Assembly: GCA_934157235.1 (NCBI GenBank)
Contig: CAKPHH010000002.1
Coordinates: 62,001 to 126,000, forward strand
Origin: an uncultured Bacilli bacterium
Lineage (GTDB): Bacteria; Bacillota_I; Bacilli_A; RF39; UBA660
Direction of reading: 5' to 3'
Length of the DNA: 64,000 nt
The position numbers were made by a program, and so were the translations under genes. Under the pieces are notes generated by a model that saw only the letters and a program-made list of their open reading frames with translations, had not been told where the DNA came from and ran no database searches. Positions 53,188-61,588 of the stretch are shown here, piece by piece (positions within the stretch are counted from its first letter, which is position 1; every line of letters begins with the position of its first letter).

Positions 53188-53420
53188 ATATCTCAAATGT
53201 TGTGATAAAGAGCTTAAATGACATTTGTTTATAAAGAGAACTCTGGTAGGTGTGAATGAGGATAAATTAGTTATTTAAGTATGGCTTTTGAACTATCATA
53301 TCGATATGTAGGTATGGTCGTGTTATAGGCGTTAACTATATTAAGTGTATAATATCAAATTATTATAAAATAAGGTGGTACCGCGAGTTTTCGTCCTTAT
53401 ATTATGATAATTTTTTTTTG
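53188..53420 (+). promoter_or_regulatory. T-box riboswitch, methionine (AUG specifier)
   Basis: Stem I conserved motifs AGAGAACTCTGGTAGGTG (53235-53252) are followed by the specifier ATG at 53281-53283 with the usual GC/TTTTGAAC after it. The T-box AAGGTGGTACCGCG lies at 53372-53385, then a terminator arm (TCGTCCTTAT) and T run to about 53419. Uncharged tRNA-Met should stabilise the antiterminator and switch on metG. Confidence 0.92.
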
Positions 53421-53454
53421 ATATTAATACTATAATAAGAAAAGGAGTGATAGT

Positions 53455-54990
53455 ATGGGAGAAAAATATTATATTTCAACAGCAATAGCATATACATCTG
53501 GTAAACCTCATATTGGTAATACATATGAAATTGTACTTGCAGATGCAATTGCTAGATTTAAAAGACAAAGAGGGTTTGATGTTTATTTTCAAACTGGAAC
53601 CGATGAACATGGAATTAAAATAGAAGAAAAAGCCAAAGATGCCGGTGTATCACCAAAAGAATTTGTGGATGGAATAGCAGCTCAAATTCAAAGTATATGG
53701 GATTTAATGAATACAAGCTATGATAAGTTTGTTAGAACTACTGATCCACATCATGAAGAGATAGTACAACATATATTTAAGAAGATGTATGATAATGGTG
53801 ATATTTATAAAGATGAATATAAGGGACTATATTGTACACCTTGTGAATCTTTCTGGACTGAGTCACAACTAGTTGATGGAAAATGTCCTGATTGTGGTAG
53901 AGAAGTTAAAGAAGCAAAAGAAGAAGCCTATTTCTTTAAATTAAGTAAATATCAAAAGAAACTTGAAGATTATATAGAAGAACATCCAGACTTTATATTA
54001 CCAGTTTCAAGAAAAAATGAAATGTTAAATAATTTTATTAAACCAGGCTTACAAGATTTGTGTGTTTCTAGAACATCTTTTAAATGGGGAATACCTGTTA
54101 CTTTTGATGATAAGCATGTAGTATATGTATGGCTTGATGCTTTAACTAATTATATTACTAATATTGGTTATGATGTAGATAAAGAAACAGATGAGTTTAA
54201 AAGATTATGGCCAGCTGATTTACATTTAATTGGAAAAGATATTGTTAGATTTCATTCGATTTATTGGCCTTGCTTCTTATGGTCTTTAGGACTAGAAATT
54301 CCAAAGCAAATTTATGGTCATCCATGGTTATTAATGAACAATGATAAGATGAGTAAATCTAAGGGTAATGTAATTTATGCTGATGAATTAGTAGAAAAGT
54401 TTGGTGTAGATGCTGTTAGATATTACTTATTGCATGAAATTCCTTTCGCTAATGATGGTAACATTACATATGATCTTGTAATTGAAAAGATTAATAGTGA
54501 TTTAGCTAATGTATTAGGAAACCTAGTACAAAGAACTATTTCAATGGGTAATAAGTACTTTGAGGGTAAAGTTACTAATAAAAATGTCTCTGCTGATGTT
54601 GATAAGGTGTTTATTAATTCTATTAATGAATTAGATTCTAAGGTAACAGAGAAGATGAATGACTATCAAATCAGTGATGCAGTTACAGAGATATTTAATG
54701 TATTGCGTGCTAGTAATAAATATATCGATGATACTACTCCTTGGATTTTGGCGAAAGATGAAGCTAGTAAGGATAGATTAGAAACAGTTATTTATAATTT
54801 ATTAGAGTCTATTAGAGTTTGTGCTATAATGATTAAACCATTTATGCCAGAAACTAGTGATAAGATATTAAGTCAAATAAATAATGATAATAATAGTTTT
54901 GGTTTTACAGTTGATAATGAATATCAATTAAATACACCAGAGGTATTATTCCAACGTATTGATAAAGAGAAATTTCTTGCTGAAATGTAA
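53455..54990 (+). CDS. metG: Methionyl-tRNA synthetase
   Basis: 511 aa class I synthetase: HIGH box as PHIGN, zinc ligands C127, C130, C144, C147, and KMSKSKGNV. It lacks the C-terminal tRNA-binding (Arc1p-like) domain found in the about 650-aa Bacillus enzyme, so it is the compact monomeric form. Controlled by the T-box upstream. Confidence 0.97.
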   Translation: MGEKYYISTAIAYTSGKPHIGNTYEIVLADAIARFKRQRGFDVYFQTGTDEHGIKIEEKAKDAGVSPKEFVDGIAAQIQSIWDLMNTSYDKFVRTTDPHHEEIVQHIFKKMYDNGDIYKDEYKGLYCTPCESFWTESQLVDGKCPDCGREVKEAKEEAYFFKLSKYQKKLEDYIEEHPDFILPVSRKNEMLNNFIKPGLQDLCVSRTSFKWGIPVTFDDKHVVYVWLDALTNYITNIGYDVDKETDEFKRLWPADLHLIGKDIVRFHSIYWPCFLWSLGLEIPKQIYGHPWLLMNNDKMSKSKGNVIYADELVEKFGVDAVRYYLLHEIPFANDGNITYDLVIEKINSDLANVLGNLVQRTISMGNKYFEGKVTNKNVSADVDKVFINSINELDSKVTEKMNDYQISDAVTEIFNVLRASNKYIDDTTPWILAKDEASKDRLETVIYNLLESIRVCAIMIKPFMPETSDKILSQINNDNNSFGFTVDNEYQLNTPEVLFQRIDKEKFLAEM

Positions 54991-55008
54991 AACTTGTGTC
55001 TAGAGAAG

Positions 55009-55047
55009 AAAAAAGAAAAGATATTTTGGTATTTTTTCTTTTTTTTG
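55009..55047 (+). terminator. Intrinsic terminator of metG
   Basis: A 15-bp stem of AAAAAAGAAAAGATA with TATTTTTTCTTTTTT (one G-T), loop TTTTGG, then T. Confidence 0.8.
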
Positions 55048-55100
55048 TGTTATAGTTGAGGTGTTTTAAGTAGTACAAATATTTTTTATGGGAGCTTATT

Positions 55101-55262
55101 ATGAAAAAAATTCTTTTTAGTGAGTTAGTATTTGTATGGTTTAGTTGCGTTTTATTATTTAATATCTTATTGGAATGGAATATTATTGATATCATTTATT
55201 TTATTTTTATCTTGGTGTCGTATTTTAATTTAAAAATATGTAGATGGAAGAAATGCCATTAA
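55101..55262 (+). CDS. Small membrane protein, 53 aa
   Basis: ATG with GGGAG 7 bases upstream encodes a 53-residue peptide with two hydrophobic segments (about 5-24 and 28-43) and a basic, Cys-containing tail ending ICRWKKCH. No family recognised. The clear ribosome-binding site and independent position between a terminator and the tatD promoter support it as a gene. Confidence 0.55.
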   Translation: MKKILFSELVFVWFSCVLLFNILLEWNIIDIIYFIFILVSYFNLKICRWKKCH

Positions 55263-55277
55263 TATGGTGTTTTTTAT

Positions 55278-55305
55278 TTGTAGTAATTTGTGGTATTATT
55301 ATAGT
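55278..55305 (+). promoter_or_regulatory. Promoter of tatD
   Basis: TTGTAG, 16-bp spacer, TATAGT, 26 bases before tatD. Confidence 0.55.
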
Positions 55306-55331
55306 TAGGATTATATATTGGGAGGTATTTT

Positions 55332-56081
55332 ATGTTTATTGATACCCATTGTCATTTATCTATTGAAGATTATGATGATATTGATTTAGTTATTAAAAAT
55401 AATTTGGAAGCTGGTGTTAGTAAGATTATTGTTTCAGCTTGTACAAAGGATACTTTTTCAGAAGCTATTGAACTCGCTAAGAAGTACGATTGTGTATATT
55501 TAACTTTAGGTCTTCATCCATCAGAAGCAGCTATTTTTACAAGTAATGATTTAGACAAATTAGCTTCTTTGATTAAATTGGATAAGGTTGTAGGAGTAGG
55601 TGAAATTGGTTTAGATTATCATTATGGCAAGGAAGATATCTTGTTGCAGAAAGAATTATTTGAAAAGCAACTTATTTTAGCTAAAAGTAATAATTTACCA
55701 GTTGTAATACATAGTAGAGATGCTGTTAATGATACTATAGAAATGTTAAAAAAATATGATGTTAAAGGTGTTATTCATTGCTTTTCTGGTAGTGTAGAAA
55801 CGGCAGATATTTATATTAAGATGGGTTATAAATTAGGAATTGGTGGAGTTGTTACTTTTAAAAATAGTAATTTATATAAGGTAGTTGAACATGTTGGGTT
55901 AAAAAATATAGTTTTAGAAACAGATGCTCCTTATTTAGCACCAGAACCATATAGAGGAAAACAGAATAGTTCTAAGTATATTCCTGTGATAGCGGCGAAG
56001 ATAGGAGATATTTTAAATATTTCTGATTTAGAAGTTGCAAGAGTTACTACGGAGACTGCTTGTAATTTGTTTGACTTGTAA
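55332..56081 (+). CDS. tatD: TatD-family metal-dependent DNase
   Basis: 249 aa TIM-barrel hydrolase: FIDTHCHL, GEIGLDYH, HSRDA, HCFSG and ETDAPYLAP supply the metal ligands. GGGAGG precedes the ATG. metG-tatD order is Bacillus-like, but yabE and rnmV, which normally follow, are absent here. Confidence 0.95.
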   Translation: MFIDTHCHLSIEDYDDIDLVIKNNLEAGVSKIIVSACTKDTFSEAIELAKKYDCVYLTLGLHPSEAAIFTSNDLDKLASLIKLDKVVGVGEIGLDYHYGKEDILLQKELFEKQLILAKSNNLPVVIHSRDAVNDTIEMLKKYDVKGVIHCFSGSVETADIYIKMGYKLGIGGVVTFKNSNLYKVVEHVGLKNIVLETDAPYLAPEPYRGKQNSSKYIPVIAAKIGDILNISDLEVARVTTETACNLFDL

Positions 56082-56124
56082 GTGGCTTTATGATAATCTT
56101 ATAGGTATAGTAAGGGTTGATAAA

Positions 56125-56736
56125 ATGGATGGGAGAAAGCAGGAAATACTGAAGTCTGATTTAAAGAATTCAAAGTATTTTAATAAAAGAGTTGTATACT
56201 TTATTTTGTTAGTTATTTTGTTTTCGGTTTTAGTTTGTTTTGTTCCAATGATTTTTGATAATAATTCAAATGATGTTTCTTTAGTTGGCGTTACTGATAA
56301 TATTTTATTAAATAATAATTTGCCTTTAACGGATATTAGTGGTAAAACTTTAGATGCTAGTAATGTTAGGAAAGAATTCTTAAATGAAGTGGCTTTTTCA
56401 ATTAAAGGTATCGGTAATGAAGAAAAGGCTGTTAGATATGAAATTTGTTTGATAAATGAAGCAACAGGGGAAGAAATTAATAGTAATTATGTTAAGATTT
56501 ATTTAACAGATAATGATAATAAACCATTTAATTTTTATAATGGTAATGCTGTTCCTGTTTATCAGAGTTTAAGAATTTCAGAAGGAAGCGCAGATGGAAA
56601 AGTTATTTATTCTGACATTATAAAAGGAAAAGAAATAAAGAAATTTAAGTTAAGAGTTTGGTTGTCTGATGCTTATATTTTAAATGAAACAGATAGATAT
56701 TTTTCGGCAAAGATAGTTGTTAGAAAGGTGTCTTAG
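56125..56736 (+). CDS. Membrane-anchored surface protein, paralogue 1 of 3
   Basis: 203 aa: basic N-terminus, one hydrophobic segment (about 24-44) and an extracytoplasmic strand-rich domain. Shared paralogue motifs: LPLTDISGK, VRYEICL, VKIYL and FKLRVWLSD, ending in a short strand (FSAKIVVR). AAGGG lies 8 bases upstream; the frame extends back into tatD, but that would have no start signal. No known family; layout resembles small SipW-processed or camelysin-like proteins. Confidence 0.75.
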   Translation: MDGRKQEILKSDLKNSKYFNKRVVYFILLVILFSVLVCFVPMIFDNNSNDVSLVGVTDNILLNNNLPLTDISGKTLDASNVRKEFLNEVAFSIKGIGNEEKAVRYEICLINEATGEEINSNYVKIYLTDNDNKPFNFYNGNAVPVYQSLRISEGSADGKVIYSDIIKGKEIKKFKLRVWLSDAYILNETDRYFSAKIVVRKVS

Positions 56737-56745
56737 GAGGTAGTT

Positions 56746-57348
56746 ATGGAGAGTAAAAAGGGTGTTTCTAAAAAAGTATTTTCGTTGATTTTATTGATTA
56801 GTATTTTTATTATTTTGATTTTGATTTTAGCTTTTGGAATTTTCTTTAAGAAGCAAGAAGAAAGAGATGATAAGAATCATAATCCTGGCTCTATAGTTTT
56901 AAATTATACAGATAGTACTATTTTTAAGGTTACTAATTTAAAACCAATGACTGATGATTTGGGAATGAAGAGTGATACTAAAGGGTCATATTATGATTTT
57001 GTTGTTGATACAAAGCTAGATGATTCTAAAGAAGTAGATTATGAAGTTGCTGTTACATTAATTGATGATGAAACTAATGTTGATTTAAATAATATAAAGG
57101 TTTATTTAGAAAAAGAGGATAGTGGTTCTTATATTAGTGTATTTGGACCAGACAAGTTTAAAAAAATAACAAAGAAGAGTAAATTAGGAACTCCTGCTGA
57201 TTCTATGATCGTTTTTAATACTACTAAAAGTAGTGATGCCAATGAGAATTATAGATTACGTGTTTGGATGGATGAAAAAGCAACTGCTAATGAAAATACA
57301 ACTTATACTATTTCTTTGAATGTAGACGTTTATGGTTCTGCAAAATAG
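56746..57348 (+). CDS. Membrane-anchored surface protein, paralogue 2 of 3
   Basis: 200 aa: KK-rich start, hydrophobic segment about 9-31, then the same domain as its neighbours (LKPMTDDLG, VDYEVAV, IKVYLEK, YRLRVWMDE, ISLNVDVYG). AGGAGG is well spaced. Ten bases after paralogue 1, so cotranscribed. Function unknown. Confidence 0.78.
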   Translation: MESKKGVSKKVFSLILLISIFIILILILAFGIFFKKQEERDDKNHNPGSIVLNYTDSTIFKVTNLKPMTDDLGMKSDTKGSYYDFVVDTKLDDSKEVDYEVAVTLIDDETNVDLNNIKVYLEKEDSGSYISVFGPDKFKKITKKSKLGTPADSMIVFNTTKSSDANENYRLRVWMDEKATANENTTYTISLNVDVYGSAK

Positions 57349-57369
57349 AGGTTTGAAAGAGAGTGTACT

Positions 57370-57966
57370 ATGGATAATACGTTATCTAGACAAATTTTAT
57401 TGGCGGTATTAGGTTTGGCGCTTTTAGTTTTGGCAATTGTCGGTGTATCATATGCTATTACAATTCCCAATAAAAGCTTAAATAAAGTTTACTTGGTTAG
57501 TGATGATAATAGTGCTATTAGTCTAAATGATTTACCGATGAGTGATTATGAAGGTATTAATTTAAATGGTAGTTCTAATGTTTTTGACTTTTGTGTTAAA
57601 GGAAATATTGCTGATAATGCTAGTATTGATTATGTGATAGCTTTAGAAAAAATAGATTCTGATTATGATTCATTAGATGATAAAGATGTTAAAGTTTATT
57701 TGGAAAAATACAATTTAAATGAGTTTGTTTCAACAGATATCACGAGTGTTCCAATTGCATTTACAAGGAATAATATTGTTAGTGATATTAGTACGCCTGA
57801 TGGTAGTATGATTTTATATTATGGTGGCTTGCAGAATGCGACAACTGATAAAAAAGAGGTTAATGAATGTTTTAGATTAAGACTTTGGATTGATGAAGAT
57901 TCGATTATCGAAAGTTCGAAGAAAGAGTTTATGGCACGAGTTAATGTTTATTCAAAAGTTTTGTAA
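57370..57966 (+). CDS. Surface protein with SipW-type signal sequence, paralogue 3 of 3
   Basis: 198 aa. Hydrophobic segment about 7-28 ends VGVSYA, resembling the cleavage region of TasA/camelysin-type precursors. Domain motifs: LPMSDYEG, IDYVIAL, VKVYLEK, FRLRLWIDE and MARVNVYSK. It lies 22 bases after paralogue 2 and is followed by a weak terminator and a signal peptidase gene. Confidence 0.78.
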   Translation: MDNTLSRQILLAVLGLALLVLAIVGVSYAITIPNKSLNKVYLVSDDNSAISLNDLPMSDYEGINLNGSSNVFDFCVKGNIADNASIDYVIALEKIDSDYDSLDDKDVKVYLEKYNLNEFVSTDITSVPIAFTRNNIVSDISTPDGSMILYYGGLQNATTDKKEVNECFRLRLWIDEDSIIESSKKEFMARVNVYSKVL

Positions 57967-57989
57967 GAACGTGTAAAGCGCTCTTTTTT
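57966..57989 (+). terminator. Weak intrinsic terminator after the surface-protein genes
   Basis: AGAACG/CGCTCT with one mismatch, 7-base loop, then TTTTTT. Marginal stability. Confidence 0.5.
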
Positions 57990-58056
57990 ATTGGTAAAAT
58001 TATAGATTTTTATATTTATTGCGTATTATAATTATGGTAGATTAGGAGGCAGTATC

Positions 58057-58704
58057 ATGAAGATTCGTGCAATTAGAGAAAACGAAGTAAATCAAGATGA
58101 TATGAGCTTTTGTGGAAAAGTAAAATATATTTCTAATTTTATAGCTCAAGTGTTTTTGTACGCTGTTTTTGTTTTCTTTGCCGTATTTGGACTTGGTCTG
58201 GCTATCTATTTTGGTGATTTATTTTATAATATAAGCCATGGTAATACTAAAAATCCTTTGTTTGATGCGTATGTTATAGTTTCTCCTAGTATGGTACCAA
58301 CAATTAAAATAGATGATGCGATCGTTGTTAAAAGAGAGGAAGGAGAAAAGTTAGATGTTGGAGATATTATTACTTTTTCTTCGATAGATCCAGCTTATCC
58401 AGGACTTACTGTTACGCATAGAATTGTTGGAAAAGAAAAAAGTACAACAGGTAAATATTTATTTAGAACTAAAGGCGATAATAATAATGTAATGGATCCT
58501 TCTATAGTAGAAGAAGATAATATTTATGGCAAAGTTATTTTAAAGATACCAAAGCTTGGTGTGATTAGAAAATTTTTGATGACTTCATATGGCTTTATGT
58601 TTGGTATTGTTTTGCCAGCCGTTGCGATTATTGTTTTTGATATATTGAAGTTGTTTAAGAAAAATAAAAAAACTGTTGTAGAAGAGGAGTTAGAGATTAT
58701 ATAA
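58057..58704 (+). CDS. Signal peptidase I, SipW/ER type (Ser-His)
   Basis: 215 aa S26 protease with membrane helices at both ends (about 30-52 and 165-195). The catalytic Ser is S78 in SPSMVPTI, and the usual Lys is His121 in VTHRIVG, the ER/archaeal and SipW variant; the conserved GDNN follows (D141). In Bacillus SipW processes TasA and TapA. Its place right after three secreted-type proteins suggests they are its substrates. A TATAAT near 58026 may give it its own start. Confidence 0.9.
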   Translation: MKIRAIRENEVNQDDMSFCGKVKYISNFIAQVFLYAVFVFFAVFGLGLAIYFGDLFYNISHGNTKNPLFDAYVIVSPSMVPTIKIDDAIVVKREEGEKLDVGDIITFSSIDPAYPGLTVTHRIVGKEKSTTGKYLFRTKGDNNNVMDPSIVEEDNIYGKVILKIPKLGVIRKFLMTSYGFMFGIVLPAVAIIVFDILKLFKKNKKTVVEEELEII

Positions 58705-58725
58705 TATTTAGGCGGTGGTGATAGG

Positions 58726-59529
58726 TTGGAAAAGTATGATGTAAAGTTTAAAAAGAAATTTGGACAGAATTTTTTGAAAGATGTTAATGTTGTAAAAAGA
58801 ATTGTTGCTTGTGCTGATATCGAGCCTAAGTCTTTAGTTATTGAAGTTGGTCCTGGTGGAGCAATTATGACTAGAGAGCTTTCTAATGTTGCGGATAATG
58901 TTTTGGCGTATGAAATAGATTCTGATCTAAAAAATGAACTCATGAGCAGATTAGATGGCTGTAATAATGTAAATGTATTGTTTCAAGACTTTTTAAATTC
59001 TAATTTGTGTGACGATGTGCTTAATTATAGTTATGAAAATCTATATTTTGTTAGTAATGTGCCTTATTATATTACGACGCCTATTATTTTAAAATTAATA
59101 AGTAGTAAATTACATTTTAAAAAGATAGTAATGATGGTTCAAAAAGAGGTTGGTGTTAGATTTACAACTGGGCCAGGTTCTAAGGACTATGGATCTATTT
59201 CAGTATTGTTACAGTATTATTTTAAAGTAAAGAAGGAGTTTTATGTTTCAAGAGGGATGTTTGTTCCTGTACCTAATGTTGATAGTGTAATTGTATCTTT
59301 TGAAGAGAGAAAAGATAGAGAAGAAGTGTGCAATTTAGAATTTTTTGAAACTATAGTTAGAGATAGTTTTCAATTTAAGAGAAAGACTATTAAGAATAAT
59401 TTAGGTAAATATGATTTAAAAGTTATAGAAGAAGTGTTACTAAAGCATGGCTTTAATTTAAATACAAGAGCTGAGAGCTTAGAAGTAGGTGTTTTTGTAG
59501 ATTTAGCCAATGCTTTATATAAGAAATAA
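58726..59529 (+). CDS. rsmA: 16S rRNA adenine1518/1519 dimethyltransferase
   Basis: 267 aa. KKKFGQNFLKD, IEVGPGGAIMT, VSNVPYYITTPI and the helical C-terminal domain mark KsgA. The start is TTG, giving the expected family N-terminus; no ATG is available nearby. Confidence 0.95.
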   Translation: MEKYDVKFKKKFGQNFLKDVNVVKRIVACADIEPKSLVIEVGPGGAIMTRELSNVADNVLAYEIDSDLKNELMSRLDGCNNVNVLFQDFLNSNLCDDVLNYSYENLYFVSNVPYYITTPIILKLISSKLHFKKIVMMVQKEVGVRFTTGPGSKDYGSISVLLQYYFKVKKEFYVSRGMFVPVPNVDSVIVSFEERKDREEVCNLEFFETIVRDSFQFKRKTIKNNLGKYDLKVIEEVLLKHGFNLNTRAESLEVGVFVDLANALYKK

Positions 59530-59542
59530 TAGGAGTTATTTT

Positions 59543-59845
59543 GTGGATAATATTTCTTAAAAGTCGAGAGATGTTAATGAAATTACTAACAATATTTTAA
59601 TTAGTAATAATACTAATAGTGAATTGGGTAATAATTCTTCTGGAAGAATGGCAATAAGAAGTGAGATTTCATGTCAGTATCATTGTTGCGAAAAAACTTA
59701 CTTATAATGGTTCTATGATCTTTTATTTTTATGAAATGTCTCTTTTTGATTATTCTTTTTATGATAATGTAGATAACAAAAAAATTTCTTGTGCTAGAAG
59801 TCAATATAAAAATGGAGTGTGTATCGAACTGGAGGTAGAAGAATG
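59543..59845 (+). pseudogene. Probable decayed small gene
   Basis: A GTG with AGGAG seven bases upstream opens a frame stopped by TAA after five codons. That frame then stays open to about 59665, and another frame is open from 59661 and ends GAATGA, overlapping the next ATG as in coupled genes. One stop and one frameshift would join them into a protein of about 100 residues. No family is recognised, so it may instead be two non-coding stretches or a 61-aa gene starting at GTG 59661. Confidence 0.3.
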
Positions 59846-60220
59846 AACAATAATTTAAATGATGCTAATAATTATATTAATCAAAATAATAATGTTAATA
59901 TGGGAATCAATAATGGTTATATGAATGGTACTGCTGTTAATAATGGTAATTATACGAATGTTAATAATACACAAAATAATGTTATTGATGAGCAAAAGAA
60001 AAAGAACGATAGATTTTTGGTTGTTAGTATTGTTAATGGCCTTATAGGATTACCTATGGCTACTACTTTTTTTGGATTGTTTTTCTTATTTGGTGCGTTT
60101 GGTGATGCTGTGACATATGTATTTGTTATGATAATAGTTGGTGCTTATATTTTAATATCGTTTTTTTGCTTTATAATTGCTCTTGTTAGAAGTCTTGTTC
60201 AACTTTTGACAAAAAATTAA
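59843..60220 (+). CDS. Asn-rich small membrane protein
   Basis: 125 aa: residues 1-52 are an Asn-rich low-complexity region, followed by Lys-rich EQKKKNDR and two hydrophobic segments (about 60-85 and 92-118). GGAGG lies 7 bases before ATG 59843. Unknown function; similar Asn-rich cytoplasmic tails on DUF4190-like proteins occur in low-GC gut Bacillota. Confidence 0.7.
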   Translation: MNNNLNDANNYINQNNNVNMGINNGYMNGTAVNNGNYTNVNNTQNNVIDEQKKKNDRFLVVSIVNGLIGLPMATTFFGLFFLFGAFGDAVTYVFVMIIVGAYILISFFCFIIALVRSLVQLLTKN

Positions 60221-60236
60221 AATTTTACTTATAGAG

Positions 60237-60264
60237 TCTAACAGTAATATTGTTAGATTTTTTT
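60237..60264 (+). terminator. Intrinsic terminator
   Basis: TCTAACA/TGTTAGA stem, 7-base loop, seven T. Confidence 0.88.
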
Positions 60265-60336
60265 CTTGTTCAAAACTGATTGTTTTTGAGAAATGCTTAT
60301 GTTAAAGTTTAATTATATGATAAGAGGGTGATTTTT

Positions 60337-61500
60337 GTGGTACAAAGTGATAGCTCTAGGAAGACTATTGATTTAAAAAAGAAGATAATAAGGGAGTACA
60401 TATATGTTGGCTGTACAATTTTGGCTTCCTACTTATTGCCATTAGTGGCACAAGTTTTAATGGGAGATAAAACAGGTCTTGACTATATTGGGGAGGCTTT
60501 AGCGGTTGTATTATTACTAAGACTTTTTCAAGCTATTGCTGTTATTATATTCTTTGTAGTCAATCCAATTAAAATACTTATTTCTTATAAGTCTGAATTT
60601 AAGAATATTGTACCTACAGGTAAGCGAATGTTGAGTATTATAACAACACTTCTTCCTGTGTTTGTTTCAATACTAATAATTTTTAGTATTCCAATACAGA
60701 ATTATATTTTTAAGGAAAAATATCTTACTGGTAAGAATGCTTATTCTTTGACTTATGATGAGTATAAATCACCAAACGAATTTAAAGAGGAACTTGATAG
60801 AAGGGGATTTATTTATAATGCTAGTTTTGAATTATCAAGATTAAATAAAAAATATGGTAACTTTGATCAAAGATTTTCTAAGTATTATTATGAAGAAGCA
60901 ACAGTGATGACGTTACCTACTAAATTGAATAATTTTTATGATAAAAAGGATGAAAATAATGTAATTACATTTGATTCTTCGAAAAAAGCACCAGGATATA
61001 TTTATAATGCAATTCTGTCTTTATATAGTAAAAATGAAGATCTAAAATATGTTCCGGTAAGCAGATATAATAAAGATGCATATGCTAGTGGTAATTTTTT
61101 TCCATATTTTGAAGATTATTATATTGAGTGCAAAATAATTTATATTGATAATGATACTTATGCTATTATTGGAGTTGGGCAAAGTTATGATGTTTTCAAA
61201 TATTTTGATAACAAAAGAGAAAGTTATAAGCCAAGCTATACATATCCTTATCATATGATTATATCGGAAAAAGATACTATTATTACTTTTGTTGATGGAA
61301 AATATTATCCAGATGGAGCAATTGTAAATGAGGGAGATACCTTTACAATGATACCAAATAATAACAAAAGGCCTTGGAGTGAATTTTACGAAGTCAGAAA
61401 AGTAGATAAAGTAAATATTGTGACAATTAATCAGATTGCAAAAGAGTTACAGAATGGTGTATTAAAAGAGTCTATAGATTATCATTTTAATCAACAATAA
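60337..61500 (+). CDS. Unknown multi-pass membrane protein with large exposed domain
   Basis: 387 aa. Three to four hydrophobic segments in the first 130 residues (about 23-42, 55-80, 108-128), then about 260 residues rich in Tyr, Lys and Asp that look like a soluble exposed domain. GTG start: GAGGG is 8 bases upstream; another GTG at 60328 overlaps that site. No known family recognised; single-gene unit with its own terminator. Confidence 0.7.
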   Translation: MVQSDSSRKTIDLKKKIIREYIYVGCTILASYLLPLVAQVLMGDKTGLDYIGEALAVVLLLRLFQAIAVIIFFVVNPIKILISYKSEFKNIVPTGKRMLSIITTLLPVFVSILIIFSIPIQNYIFKEKYLTGKNAYSLTYDEYKSPNEFKEELDRRGFIYNASFELSRLNKKYGNFDQRFSKYYYEEATVMTLPTKLNNFYDKKDENNVITFDSSKKAPGYIYNAILSLYSKNEDLKYVPVSRYNKDAYASGNFFPYFEDYYIECKIIYIDNDTYAIIGVGQSYDVFKYFDNKRESYKPSYTYPYHMIISEKDTIITFVDGKYYPDGAIVNEGDTFTMIPNNNKRPWSEFYEVRKVDKVNIVTINQIAKELQNGVLKESIDYHFNQQ

Positions 61501-61506
61501 ATTATA

Positions 61507-61540
61507 GGTATCCTAAAATAGAAGTTAAGGGTACTTTTTT
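61507..61540 (+). terminator. Intrinsic terminator
   Basis: GTATCC/GGGTAC (one G-T) with a 15-base loop and T run, shortly after the preceding stop. Confidence 0.6.
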
Positions 61541-61588
61541 GATGTTTTTTTTTACTTTTTTTCATATATATTAATGAAAGGAGTATAT

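Noticed and set aside
58524..58943. Leftward 139-codon frame over the signal peptidase and rsmA boundary
   Set aside because: Antisense shadow spanning two well-supported genes.
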